From positions 492,050 through 556,049 of the forward strand of contig VWZF01005682.1 in the NCBI GenBank assembly GCA_013396755.1: a stretch of 64,000 nucleotides of DNA, written 5' to 3'. The DNA is from Sclerurus mexicanus (Eukaryota; Chordata; Aves; Passeriformes; Furnariidae). Below are positions 1 through 12,500 of this stretch, piece by piece; the first letter of the stretch is position 1; the number at the start of each line of letters is the position of its first letter. The position numbers and the translations under genes are program-made. The notes under the pieces were generated by a model. That model searched no databases. It saw only the letters and a list, made by a program, of their open reading frames with translations, and had not been told where the DNA came from.

Positions 1-52
1 AACACTCTAGGCCAGGTCGGATGGGGTTCTGAGCAACCCGGTCTAATTGAAG
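1..52 (+). repeat. CR1 LINE 3'-end fragment (sense), cut by window edge
   Basis: The first ~50 bases resemble the sense-strand 3' UTR of avian CR1 elements (the stretch around GGTCGGATGGGGTTCTGAGC). The copy is truncated by the window start and meets an oppositely oriented CR1 copy at about position 52. The call rests on recalled CR1 consensus; no alignment was run. Confidence 0.6.
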
Positions 53-300
53 ATCACAGAACTACCAAACCAACTAGGTTGGAAAAAATTCTGAGACCAT
101 CGGGTCCAACCTGTGACCGAACACCACCGTGTCAGCTAGACCATGGCCCTGAGTGCCATGTCCAGTCATTCCTTAAACACCTCCAGGAACGGTGTGACTC
201 CACCACCTCCCTGGGCACTGCATCCCAATGTCCGATCGCCCTTCCTGTGAAGAAATTCCTCCTAATGGCCAACCTAAACCTCCCCTGGCACAGCTTAGGG
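53..300 (-). repeat. CR1 LINE 3'-end fragment (antisense)
   Basis: This stretch reads as the reverse complement of a CR1 3' end. It has an AGGTTGGAA-type block near 76, a CATCGGGTCCAACC block near 98, then the typical run of CTCCACCACCTCCCTGGGC (about 198) and AAGAAATTCCTCCTAATGG (about 250). It is diverged. It ends only about 30-100 bp before the GC-rich promoter begins. Confidence 0.8.
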
Positions 301-450
301 ACGCCTGGGAGAAAAGGCCAACCCCCCGGTCGCTCCGGCCTCCTTTCAGAGGGCCGCGGACAGCGCTGCGGTTCCCCCAGCGCCGCTTTCCCGCACCCGG
401 TGCCCGCCTCACCCCGTGAGGGGAACCGAGCGCCCTCCCCGCCCTTCCCC

Positions 451-461
451 AACATGGCGGC
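451..461 (+). promoter_or_regulatory. YY1-type motif (AACATGGCGGC)
   Basis: This is an exact match to the extended YY1 consensus AANATGGCGGC, a motif usually found just downstream of start sites of TATA-less CpG-island promoters. In that setting transcription would start close to it and run rightward, toward ZC3H13. The ATG inside it also opens a 15-codon reading frame (454-501). Confidence 0.6.
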
Positions 462-498
462 GGCGCCGCTTCCGCCCTTCCCGCCGCCCTCCCCCTTC

Positions 499-506
499 TG
501 ACGTCA
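499..506. promoter_or_regulatory. Perfect palindromic CRE (TGACGTCA)
   Basis: This is a full-length CREB/ATF palindrome within the CpG-rich region, followed by a second CGTCA half-site at about 511-515. Full CREs near housekeeping start sites are typically bound by CREB/ATF family members. The site overlaps the TGA that ends the short ORF beginning at 454. Confidence 0.65.
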
Positions 507-543
507 CCGGCGTCACCGTGCCCGTCACCATCTTCCTCCTCCT

Positions 544-776
544 NNNNNNNNNNNNNNNNNNNNNNNNNNNNNNNNNNNNNNNNNNNNNNNNNNNNNNNNN
601 NNNNNNNNNNNNNNNNNNNNNNNNNNNNNNNNNNNNNNNNNNNNNNNNNNNNNNNNNNNNNNNNNNNNNNNNNNNNNNNNNNNNNNNNNNNNNNNNNNNN
701 NNNNNNNNNNNNNNNNNNNNNNNNNNNNNNNNNNNNNNNNNNNNNNNNNNNNNNNNNNNNNNNNNNNNNNNNNNNN
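544..776. other. Assembly gap (233 N)
   Basis: This is a run of N in the most GC-rich part of the promoter. Such gaps are common in avian drafts at GC-rich first exons. Part or all of non-coding exon 1 may lie inside it. Confidence 0.99.
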
Positions 777-910
777 GGCCGGGCCCGCCGGGGGAAGGCC
801 GCGGTGCCGCCCAGCGCCGAGCGCGCCCCGCTCGGGGTGCCGTGGGGCCGGCCGGTGTCCGCGCCGCAGCCCCCTGCCCGCGCACTCGGACCTTCCGTGG
901 GCTGGGCTGG

Positions 911-3900
911 GTTGGGCTGGTGGTTTTTTCCCCCCTTCCTCCCTTCAGTAGGGCTCTTCTCCCACTTTCTGGCTGTGGAGTAGGTTCTGCTTTGTGCGCC
1001 CAAGAGGGGCTGCTAGTTTCGCTCGTGTGAATTCCCCCATCACCATTCCTTCAGGTGGAGGCTGCGGCTGGCTCCATCCCTTCCAGAACTTGTAGCCTGG
1101 GCAGTGTTGGGTTAGTGTGTTACGGAAGGTCTGCTTAGGCCCTCCTCGCCTTTGCCTTCTCGATGGATTCTCGCTCCAGCGTTGTTTTCTTGTCAGCCTT
1201 CTGTAGGAGTGTTTGAAGGACAAGTTTTTTTGGCATGCGGTGGGGTAGCAGCCAGGACCTTGGGGGATCTTGTGGTGAAACGCTCAGGGCGCCTCTGTGC
1301 AGATGGGAGCGGACAGACTGGGCCCACGAACTGGGGGTGTCTGAAAGCGGTGGAAGTGTGGCTCTGGGTGGCCGTGCCCGAGATAATGCACCCTGCTTCT
1401 CACCGTGTCTGCGGAGAGGGACGACTTTGCTAATGTGCTGATCCGGTTCGCAGATCGGAGGCAACACATGCCCGGCGAGTGTCGTGTGAAAGCTGAGCGA
1501 ACCTGGGCCTGCCCGCACCGGTCTGCACAGACTTAGTCTGTTCCCTTAGTCCGGGGAAACATCTTCTTTGAATACGAAGACTTTGTTAGACAAGACGTGG
1601 AATACTGTATACTTCCTGATGTGGTACTAGGGCCTGATGTTTTTATTCATCCACCTGTAGAAAGCCAACCATGACCTTATACTTGTGCAAACATAATTAG
1701 CAACTGCTTATTGCTACTCATGGAGAAATATCCTATGTTAGAGGAGCAGGGTCAGGTTAATATGGTGATGGGTTATCAACAAGGAGTTGTTAAAGCAAAC
1801 TTGGAGTACTAGTTTTGTGTCAAACAGGCTTCCTTTGTGTATTTGACTGGTTTTTTTGAAAGGTTCATTATGAACGCATTTTACCATTACTACTTTTAGG
1901 TAGTAAACCTGTGGAGCTCCTTCAAATATCACTATTTTTGTAGTACTGTGACATGGAAACGTTTACATTGTAATTGGAACCAAAACCTTTTCAGGTAAAG
2001 CTCTTAATTTTGAAAAGTGCAGGGAAGGAACCATTCTTAAACCTGTTACTTAGTTTTCAACACGTATTTAGTTTGTCATAGTGTTGTAATCAGCTTGCAT
2101 CTGAACTTCTGTAGGGCTTTAAAATAATTTTGCTTTTTATTTTAAATGGCATATTATTTGTCTCTTCACAGGTAGGATTTTCTGAAGTGACAGTGTTTAG
2201 CTTGTGTGTGGTGTGGTGTGCATGCACAGACATTGACATGCTTAGGAGTGATGTCTTGGACTTCTTAAAGAGATTTTATCTCTTATAGGTTTTTTTTAAC
2301 TCTGCTTTTGTTCTGTTACATCTCAGGTTCTAGTTTTCCTGTAGAATCCTTCAGGACTCATTTTTTCAGGGGGCTGTATTATGTTTTTTTAACAGAAAAG
2401 TAGGTGTTTCGGATGTCTCTTGATTTTGGCTCATGTAATATTATACTAATGTTGAAGAAAAATCTTAAACTTGATGCTTGACACACAAAATGTAGGAATA
2501 TTAGTAATAAAAATATAGAATTTCAGTGAATACTGTGTCAATCATATAATTCTTCATTGATTTCAGTTCCTTGGTTAGTGCCCACTAGGTGCACTCACTT
2601 CTCTCGAGTCTGTCTACATTTTAGGTTTATTCATGTAAGTAACACTCAGATATACTTTCCTTCAAATGGTAGTATAATTAATGTTGTTAACAGCTTATCT
2701 CTCACCCTGGGAAAGTTATTCCATTCAAAGAATAACATAGACCATCTGTAAGTTATCATAGTGTTATAATATTTCTAATTTATTGCTAAAGGTTGTCGTG
2801 GATCTTATTTATGTGTGGAAAAGTGATACTTTACAGTTAAAATCTTAGCTATAGAATTTATTTTAGCAGGGTGAAGTTAACTTCACTTGGTGGTAGTAAG
2901 CTGTTTCAGAAGTTGCAGATACTTTTGTGCTCCTAAGTAGATTTGGCAATGCAATGTCAGGTACCTGAAGTGCACAACTTTCTACTTAGGAATGTTTTAA
3001 TTTTTTTAAAAATCACGGTAGTAATTATTTGAACCATTGGGCCTGCTCAAGGCTCAATCCACACTGATATTCAGTGCTGTCTAATTCACATGAGTGTTTG
3101 ATAAGGAGATGGTAGTCCTGAGGCACAGACATTTGATGGAAAGTAAAGTCGTGGCTCTGGCTGTCAGTGTGAGATTGACAGCAGGATTGTGATCATCAGT
3201 GGTAAAACAACGTAAGGTGAAAATGTGTGAGAACTGAGAAAGTTATGGGAATCTTTATGGGATGTTCCATTTAAATCGTTCTCGATTGTCCATTAATGTG
3301 CAGGCTGAGAAATTTGGAAATGAAACACATAATTTTTCCCCTTCACAGTACTTGTTTATGAGCAAGGAAGTTTTTCAGAAACACAGAAACTCTCATGATA
3401 CATCTGAGACTTTCAATATTGTTTTAATAGTCTCTTTATTTTTCTAACTCACTTGGTCTTCAAAGAATGAAAATGGGGCTGACTGCATTTCCAGTTGCGG
3501 TCTCTCAAATGTAATGTTTGACATAGTGAAAATTCCTCAGTTTGCCTCTGTCTGGACTCTAATCCTGCAGCGTCTGGTAACAGTTATATTCACTTAACAG
3601 TGAAATGTCTTGCAGGTCTCGTTGCATGAGTGAGGTCCTCATGTGATGTGTGCATACAGAAAGGAATATGCTGTGAACTCACAGCATGCTGGTTTTGTTT
3701 TCTTAGAGTAATCTGTCATGAAATATCTGTTCTGTTAGTAAAGTATCTGTTGTTAATTGCAAACTGGTGGATATGGGCCAGAATACAAGAATGGAATTGA
3801 CAGAATGCTACCTGAAATAGTATGTTTTTTAATTTCTCATTTCAAGTCTTGTTTTTTTGGTTTGTTTTTTTGGTTTTTTAAAAGGGGATTTTACAAACCT

Positions 3901-6459
3901 TAGAAGATTCAGGGTTGGATAGTATTCTTCTTAATTTCCTTATGGGAAATTATTGGCCAAAATACAAGGAAGAATGCATCTGGAATTAAATTATCTGTTC
4001 AGTTATGATGATGTTGCCCCCTTCATCCTTTTCATGCTTATAACTATCATTTTAAGCCTAGTCATCATCATAACTTCCTATAGAAGTTAATTCCAAAAAG
4101 GAGCTATATGCTGGGTAAAAAGTGACATTTATACAAAAAGTCTGGCCTCATTTCTTTGAAAATAAAAGTGCATTCAAATGGTGAGGCAAATTGAATGTAA
4201 TTTTTCTGTATACTACTATGTAGTGTGTACTGTACTTATGTATTAGATGCACTCATCTGTCCTTCATGTTGAATGCTCTCCCTATGCCATTGCCAGTGTC
4301 ATTCTTCTAACCCTTTTTATTTCAGATGTGGCTCTTTTAACTGTAAACATTTTAACCAAATTCAGTATTTGTTATATGATTGTCTTATTAAAAATGCTTC
4401 TGCATGTGTCAGTTGATTTTTATATCCTCTACTAAAGGGCGTAGCTCTGTGAAACTGTAGAAATTTCGTAGGTTTTTTTCTGAAATTCAGTGAGAGTCCT
4501 GAAATGGAAGGGTACTCATCTAGGTGAGAGGTGGTATTGTTTTGCTTTCTAACTTTAATGGTTTACCCTGTCAGACTTTATAACTACTGCTGCACATTGA
4601 GCTGTCCACAATGACTCCTAATTATTTTTCTCAGACGACTGGACTAATTTGATCTCATCAAATGTTTAGATAAAATCATTTCTTCTTGTGTGCATTGCAT
4701 TATATTTATTTGCATTTCATCTGCTGTTATATTACTCAGTTCTCTAACTCAATTAGATCTTTCTGGAAATCTGTTCTCCACAGTTTTTACTAACCCAAAT
4801 GATTTCATACTACTGGCAAATTCTGCTGTTTGACTGTCTGCTTCCACTAATGGATGTTAACCATTGTTTTTAATGTTTGGAATACACCATATGGTTAACT
4901 TCTACCCTCCCTGAGCATCTTGGTCAATGTCTTGATTATCTGAACCTTACTTATGAGATAAAACTCTTCAGATAATCAGGAACTTGGAGAAGTAGTCAGT
5001 AGAGTAGACCTCTACTAGGAAATCTCGAGTACGTAATGTAAGCTTTCTTTCTTCTCTTGTTTATAAAGGAGCTAAAGTGCTTAGCAAGAGCTTCAGCACA
5101 GCGTTTTGATGTAGAAAGTGTACAGTTTTTAGACTCCTAGGGAAGTATTGTCATGGAAGTAACTGTAGGGTTCAGATAATGAAGTGTCCATGTTTATACA
5201 TTACAATATTTTTTCTTCTGTGAAATGTAACCTTACAATCTGAATACTGTGGGAACATATTGCTGATTAGATGGTGAAAATGTATGTTAATCTACTGTAG
5301 TGGATGTTAGTTTAAATTTGTATTATTCTGGCTCCATGGATGAACTTTTTGTCATTTCTAATCTGTTTGTATATGAGAAATTAGCTCAAGAGTGTGTGTG
5401 TGTATTCTAAATGCAGTGACACATGGATAGGAGCAGAAGAGACAGCAGCAGAAGGGTAGGAGATTAGTGTTTGGCTGATCATAGTCTGCTGACTAATGAG
5501 AGTGATGGCATTTTGCAATACAACGAAAATGTGGGTTTTTGAGTTGTATATAAGTTGTCCAGCACCTGGCAGATTTTTCCAAATTGATTTTATTTCCCTG
5601 TAGATGAGGTAGCATGTAAAGAATGAACAGTAGTCTTTGGGCCCCATTTTGGCCTTGTTATACAACGCGTCTCTAGTGCTAAAAATGTATATTCCTTTTT
5701 TTTTTTTTTTTCCTTTCTATAAATAACTCCTTCCTTTTTCAGGTAAGATAAATTGTGACTTCTTGTTTATCAAAGTTGTGCTGTATTTCCTTTAAAATTT
5801 ATTTTTCTTAATGAAAAGGAACTACTTCTTGAGAAGCTTAAGAGGTGTATCACTGTTGTGGAGTTTTTTGGGTTTTTTCCTAAACTCATGTGGTTCTAAA
5901 TAGTTGTAGGACTCAAACCAGTGACAAACACAGACTGTATTTGATACCAAGGTGTTTTTCAGTAGGTTGTAATGGACAACAAAGAGGAAGAAATGGAGCT
6001 CTAATTTTTGGAAATCTGTTTCAAAAATGGGAGCTATTTTTAGTGGTTGAAACTGATTTCTGAGAGATTGGTGAAATAACATTAAAGGTTCTGTTCACTT
6101 TAAGTCACTTGAGTTCATGCACCAAAAATACATTATGAAAGAAAGCATCTGTCCTGTGTGGTATTTGCTGCCTAAATGAATAACATGTCATGTGATCTTT
6201 CCCAAGGGGAAGCTGAAGAATACAAAGCAGGTCATAAAATAAAATGGAAAAATTATCATTACTTGTATTCAGCTGACTAATTCAAACCAGAGACATTCCT
6301 TGTTACTAGATACATTTCACTCATTTATGACTTTTTCTTTCTTCATCACCTCTGCAGCAACTCTTACAATGTATATCATACTATTTTATTCGTGTGAGTT
6401 CAGTGTCAATAGCCCCAAACTGAAGGATTTTACAGTTTTGCTTTTTTTTTTGGTTGAAG
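911..6459 (+). other. ZC3H13: Presumed 5'-UTR intron
   Basis: This stretch has no convincing exon and no recognisable transposon. It holds AT-rich intronic sequence with short simple tracts: a T/GG tract at 3851-3880, a (TG)n run near 5393 and a T tract near 5697-5711. The donor is not located. The acceptor is the AG at 6458-6459 or 6461-6462, after a long T tract. Short ORFs here look like chance frames. Confidence 0.55.
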
Positions 6460-6468
6460 TAGTACAAA

Positions 6469-6585
6469 ATGTCAAAAATTAGAAGGAAGGTCACAGTGGA
6501 AAATACCAAGACCATATCCGATAGCACATCCCGAAGACCCAGTGTGTTTGAAAGGCTTGGACCCAGCACTGGAAGTACTGCAGAG
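6469..6585 (+). CDS. ZC3H13: ZC3H13 coding exon 1 (aa 1-39), start codon
   Basis: The protein begins MSKIRRKVTVENTK, as in mammalian ZC3H13. The ATG at 6469 has A at -3 and lies 6-9 nt after the acceptor, so nearly all the 5' UTR is upstream. The exon ends in phase 0 with GAG followed by GTGAGT. The segment is basic and Ser/Thr-rich and leads directly into the zinc finger. Confidence 0.97.
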
Positions 6586-9500
6586 GTGAGTTGTAAAAGT
6601 GTTCTTCTTTTCCTCCCCGCCCCAGCATCTTCTTTTCCAGGATCTATGTGGTGGGAAAGAGTAGCTCACAAGTACCAAATGCTCAGATGTCACTGATGTT
6701 AAGTAAAGCTGAAAAGAACTCCTTAACGCATGGATGTTCAACATACTAATACTAGAATTTTCAAATAACATGTGTTGTCCCAGCTTTTGGAGAGAAGCAG
6801 TAGTATTGTACAGATTAATAGTATTTCCACCAACCTAAATTTTTCTCTGCCACACCTGATGCTCATTGTTGATTATTTTTTTTAATGAGTTATATTACTG
6901 GTGGACAGAAATCACAGATAAATGGGAGTTAATGTGAAATCATTTGTTTGTTCTGCCACACTCACACCAATGGTATTTCCAGAAACGAGTGTGAAATTCA
7001 CTCAGTAATGTCTGTCTCTTAGACACAGTGCCGTAACTGGCTGAAGACTGGCAACTGCCTCTATGGGAACACATGTAGATTCGTACATGGCCCTTCACCA
7101 CGAGGTAAAGGCTATAGCAGCAGTTATAGAAGGTAAATCAAGAACTCACTTTGAATTCTTCACATGCTGTAGGAAAATAGCTTTTGCAACTTTGTCTTTC
7201 GTTTCATTTTTTTTTTTTTTAAGTGAAATGCTGTGGTGTGCCTAATCATATGTTTTACCAATAACCAATTGCCTTGTGAAGCTGCTCAAAACAATTAATT
7301 TGGCAACATGCAGGATTTTTGTGTGTATATAGCTTTAAAAAAAATGGAGTCCACTGGATGCAGTTTCACTACTTATATTATTTGAAATGGGACGTTCAAG
7401 TACCTTAATACTTTTTTGTTTTGGTGTAGTGTCACTGCAGCTTTCTGGTATACTTGTCTGTCCTTTACTAAAGTGCTGGTTTGCAACTACTTACAGCACT
7501 ACTCATGCTCACAGCCCTTCTGCCTTTGCTATATTGTTTGATGAATAAGGTGTCTATCCTTTCTCTCCTGTTGTGAGGAAACACTTTTCTTGAAACATAG
7601 TTTTGTGACTTTTTCTGCCAGGTATAGAAAAAAATATCCTGTATTGTAGAAGGAGATCCAAAAAATCACTTCATTTTTCAAAAGAGAATATTTTTCTTAT
7701 CTGCCTCTTCATATGTTACTACAGTTTTAAATTTTCTTTCCAACTCTATTTTGTGTGCATAACACCTTGCTTAACTGAAACTGAATGTGGCAGCAAGTTT
7801 ATAATCTTGCTATAAAGGACAAAAATTATTATGGTTTTAGCATAGTAGCTCCTGGCTTGAAGGCTTCATGTTTTACAAACAACTGCCCTTCATAATGCTG
7901 CAGTAATGTCAATGCTACCTCTAGATTATGGATGGGCACACTGAAGCATCAAAGTGTAAAGCCACAACAGGAAGGTTGGCATGATTCTGGTTCTTTTTCC
8001 TATTCCTGTGGCATACCCTCAGGATGATCTTGACTTTGCTTGTTTGATCTGCCATTGCTTCTAAGGTGGTAACTGCTGGGATACAAAATACATCACTAAG
8101 TTTAATGTTTCTTTTGGTGTGTAAAACCTTTTACTCTGTTCTCTACTGAATGTTCCAAATGGACGAAGTAAGTGATTTACTGGTAGAGATTGAATGTTAA
8201 AACTGTTACAATGTCACTTTCTCCTTGCTTTCAGTGTTTGGAACACTCAGTGCACAGTTCTGCTTGGCCATTTGAAGAAAAGTGATTAAAACTGTTTCTG
8301 CTTCGCTGTCATCACTGACATTTAAGAATAACATTGATACTTCTTTTTATTGCTAACTTCTTTTACTAGGACTGTATGTAAAAGTTAAAGGACAAATCTT
8401 TCTGCTTATTGGCCTGACACATTCAGCATTTAATAAAGGTGTTTCTAAAAGTAAGGGGGCAGAAGCCCACCACCCCCACACAAACCCCCAAACTAGACAA
8501 ATGAAAGAAGCCTGCTTGTCTTCAGAAGTTTCTACTGATAGCACTTGGCCAAGTGTAGAAAAAGCTGGTTTATGTACATAATAAAACTTTGGCATTTTCA
8601 TGCTGTGTAATGTTAGATTTTCATAAATGCTATCCATTCTGAATGCAGTTTTTCTGGCTTCATGCAAGCCAAGCTAATGCTGCTTCCACATCAGTTCAGT
8701 TAAAGCAATACTCTTGTTCAAGTATCTGAGGTAACATAATGGCAGCATGTCTACTTGTGTTCAGCCAGGCCTGCCAGGGAAGTCTGTTGTCTGCTTTGCC
8801 ACCAGTTTGATACGACAAAGCATTCTTGCTGCCTTTCTGTCTTGTTCCTTCTGTTTCATACCTGTCTGCAATAAATCTCATTGTTAATGGTTTTATCTGG
8901 CCATAATGCATCCTGTGGTTCAGAACATCATCAGACAGTAGGAAAACTTGACTCTAAAGTATGGAAAAGATTCTTCCCTTTCAACATCTTTGCTGCCTTT
9001 CACAGCATGAATTTTAATCTTGCTATAAAATTAAAACCTAGCGTGTTTATATATAAAGCTTACTTGATGATTATATTAAGAATTCAGTAACAGACCTGCC
9101 AGTCTTCCAGGCATCTGAAGTAGGAGAAGCTAACAAAGGAAGAGCTGTGTGTAAACATGTTCCCACAAGGAATTTTGCTCTGTTGCTGCACTTGTAGATT
9201 GTTGGATAGTTGCTTGACAGCGTCCTTGCTGGCTCCTTAATGCTATTGTCAGGATCTATGCCATCGCAAGGTCCCTTTCGTAGTCTGTCGGATCATCTTT
9301 ATTCACTGCATTTAAAAAACAGCAGTAATATTAGGAATGAGTGTATGGATTTTGCAAGGTTCAAATATTGTAGTGTGGGAAACTGGTAAACGGGACAATG
9401 CTTCATGAGCATCGTACATTGTACATTATGTACATGATACATCAATAATGGACATCTGGCTATGCACACATGTGTGCTGGCACATGAATACACACAGATA

Positions 9501-12500
9501 TTCACAGGTGGGTGTGTTGCAAGGGGTGCCTGTAAGAAGTAGAGAAGCAAATGAAGGTATTGTTACAAGCGTGCATTTCCTAAATGCTGTTGAACTTGGA
9601 TAACTGAACTGTTGCAGGAAGGAATGCTGTTTAAAGTCATTTAATTGCACTACTTAAAATTTGAAATGAGTAAATTCTGCATTTTAGGCCTTACTTAAGA
9701 GAGAGGCCCAGCACAAAAGTAATTAAAGAGAAATAGTTTTTGTGTGAAAGGTTCTGCTAGTTGCAGTCTAGCCACATCATCTTAAACTGCAGAGGTAAAT
9801 TGTCGTGATCTGTTGAAACTCAGTAGTGAGCATTACCTGGAATAACCAAAGATCCCTTTTGGATGGGGACTGGTGGAAAGTTATGTAGAGAAGAAGCCGT
9901 TGTGTAAAAAATCAAAACTGTGGTACGCATAAAAGAAAAATCAGCTAGTAGACCAGCTTGTTTTTCTGTGCATTAAGCCAAAGCATCTGAAAACAGTCAT
10001 GGCTTACTGAGTAATCACTTCTTAAAACTTGACAAACTTTCAGTCTTATTTTACTAGAATTCTTGGAGAGTTATGATTTTTGGGGAAGGAGGGGTAAGGT
10101 AGTTACCATAACTTTGCTTTGATGTTCTCCTAAAACTGACTCAATAACAGCAAAACCAAACAAATAAAAAGATCAACAAACCCCGGCCCTGAAGGTGTAA
10201 CATTTTTAGTTTCTGTGGGGTTTTTGATAACTTTTATAATATTTAAATAGATTTGAATTATGTTTTAGCAAAATACCCTTTTCAGTATGGGAGGGAAGAA
10301 AAGAATTTAATAACTGAGGGTGAAATGGTTTGGATTTTTTACTCCAGCCTATAACTTATAGAAAGAGAAGTATTAAAATTACAGATGTTGCTCTGCAAAG
10401 TACAGGAGCTACATTCAGTGTAAGTTCTTTTGTGTTCTCCTTCAGCTACTGGGATTTTTCCTGAAAGTGTTCCTCTTGAGGAACTATATTACTAGTACAT
10501 TATTGATAATCTTTCTGCCTTTGAACTTAGTCTCACTAATCCAAATACTTTGTGTCATAGCTTAAATATTAAAAATTAAGGCATTGAATTGCATTTTAAT
10601 GTTGAAAAACAATTTATTTGTTGAGGTAGCTGATGGTTGGAATGCCTCTGAGAGTTTTGGTAATGCAAAGGAATTATCTTTCAGTATCGGGGGAGGGGAA
10701 AAAATACTTAGAATCATTTAGCTTTACTGAAATGAGACACTTTAAAGATTATATAGTCATGCATGCAAAATAGATAACTTGTTTATATTTGTATGCTAGA
10801 TATAGTTTTGATCCCCAATGATGAAAGAAGCAGGGCTCTACTGTTTTGTGCATTTCCTCTGATCTAAATTGACCTGTATTTATAACTTCATGGAGAATTA
10901 AATGTTTTTGAAAATGAGAACAGTCATTGGTCTTTTTCTTTGTAGGTCCTCATACACTTACGATGCACTTATGATGCTGTTTAAATTACTAAATACAGAT
11001 AACAGTGCAGAGGAGGAAGTGGAAAAAAATACTTCTTCAAATATGTGCAGGTTGAAAATGAAATTATATTTAGATTTTTGGATGTATACTGTGAAAGACA
11101 GTTTACCCTTTACATATTATGTAACAGAGGAAGAGAACAAACAACTTTCTAAATGGAAACTCTGATTCAGTCTGAAAAACAAATGCACATTTTATTATTC
11201 AAATATTACATAGGACTCTTCTAATCAAATCAGTGCCTCTTTATGATTCTTCAGTGTAAACTGAGAGGCACAGTACTTTCATACAACCATTTCACGGAAG
11301 ATTCTGTAATTAGAGCTAACAGCCATCACAGAAGTAGTAAACTCAATGTCAAGCCAGATGTATATGAAGAGAAAATTTTTCTTGAACTGAAAGATCATTT
11401 GAAGCAGCTCCTACATCCCATTAGCTTAGGAACTTGTTTGAATCATAGAGTCACAGAATGGTTTGGATTGGAAGGGGCCTTAAAGATCATCTCATTCCAA
11501 CCCCCGCTGCAGTGGGCAGAGACACCTTCCACTAGACCAGGCTGCCCAAACCCCCATCAAACCTGGCCTTGAACAGTTCCAGGGATGGGGCATCCACATC
11601 TCTGGACAACCTGTCCCAGTACCTCACCAATGCAAGGGTTGTTCTCTATTAACCCATAAGGGATAAATTAACTTGTGAATCCATACACTAAGTGGTGACA
11701 AAATCACAGTGATGTAGAATGTTCCTCCTCCCATCCCACACCACTGTAATACCTTTTACAGAAAATATATCTTTAAGTTGCATGACTAGTAGAGTTCATC
11801 CAGTATTTTGTAATTAAATAATGAAATAATTATGTTACTGAAATATAATAGAGGAGACCTCCCAAGAGTGGATTTCTGGCTTATGGTCTTGCAAGTGGTT
11901 TTTTGTGCAGCAGCCTCATGGAGGCCATGAGAGGATGTTGCCTAGGTCATGTTATCTTCACTTGCAGACTTCGTCTGCATTTAGAGTTGTGCTTCTCTGT
12001 GACTGTCATTGCTAGTCTACAGTAGTTTGACTCTGCATTCATTGTGGTTTAAAAAAAATAAAATATATACATATAAAAGATATATAATGCATAATATATA
12101 TCAAAATTGGTGCAGCTTAGAATATGGAGAAGGCTAAATTTTTAAATACTTTGTAGGCTGTGATTGTGAAACACATTTGCATGGTGACCAGAAAAAGATT
12201 ATTTGTTCTGGATAAGATCACCTGAACTTGATTTCGAGTAGTAACAGAGTCGTGCCATGTATACAAGTAATTTTTCTTCTTAGAGTCAAGTCTTCCTTGA
12301 AGTTCTGAAGGAGTTGGGGTGTTTTAGAATGTTTAAGCCCATTGTAATGGAATATTTTTCATTCACTTTGCCTCTGGGTGGGCGGTTTAGATCTTTCTGT
12401 ATATACTAATAAAAATAATAATTAAAAGACAGATCATATTCCTTTAAAAATAGTCCCATAGAACTGGTTATATTATGTTTCTGTATTATACAGGTCACCA

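Larger units (their letters stand above)
330..910. promoter_or_regulatory. ZC3H13: CpG-rich promoter region, presumed ZC3H13 promoter
   Basis: GC content and CpG density rise sharply on both sides of the assembly gap, in contrast to the AT-rich DNA around them. There is no TATA box in the visible part. It contains a YY1-type site and a perfect CRE. Its position 5' of the first coding exon on the same strand makes it the likely ZC3H13 promoter and site of non-coding exon 1. The start site and first splice donor cannot be placed, because 233 bases are missing and no transcript data are available. Milder GC enrichment continues to about 1500. Confidence 0.8.

Noticed and set aside
173..1030. Long open frames across 173-1030 on both strands
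   Set aside because: They run through the N gap, where stops cannot be seen, and through CpG-rich DNA. Not evidence of coding.
7925..7980. MIR-like stretch (GGATGGGCACACTGAAGC)
   Set aside because: Resembles the MIR core only weakly over about 40 nt; too short and diverged to call without a profile search.
10902..11165. 87-codon plus-strand frame in intron 2
   Set aside because: AT-rich, no similarity recognised, no fitting splice context; inside an intron of a gene whose exons already join without it.
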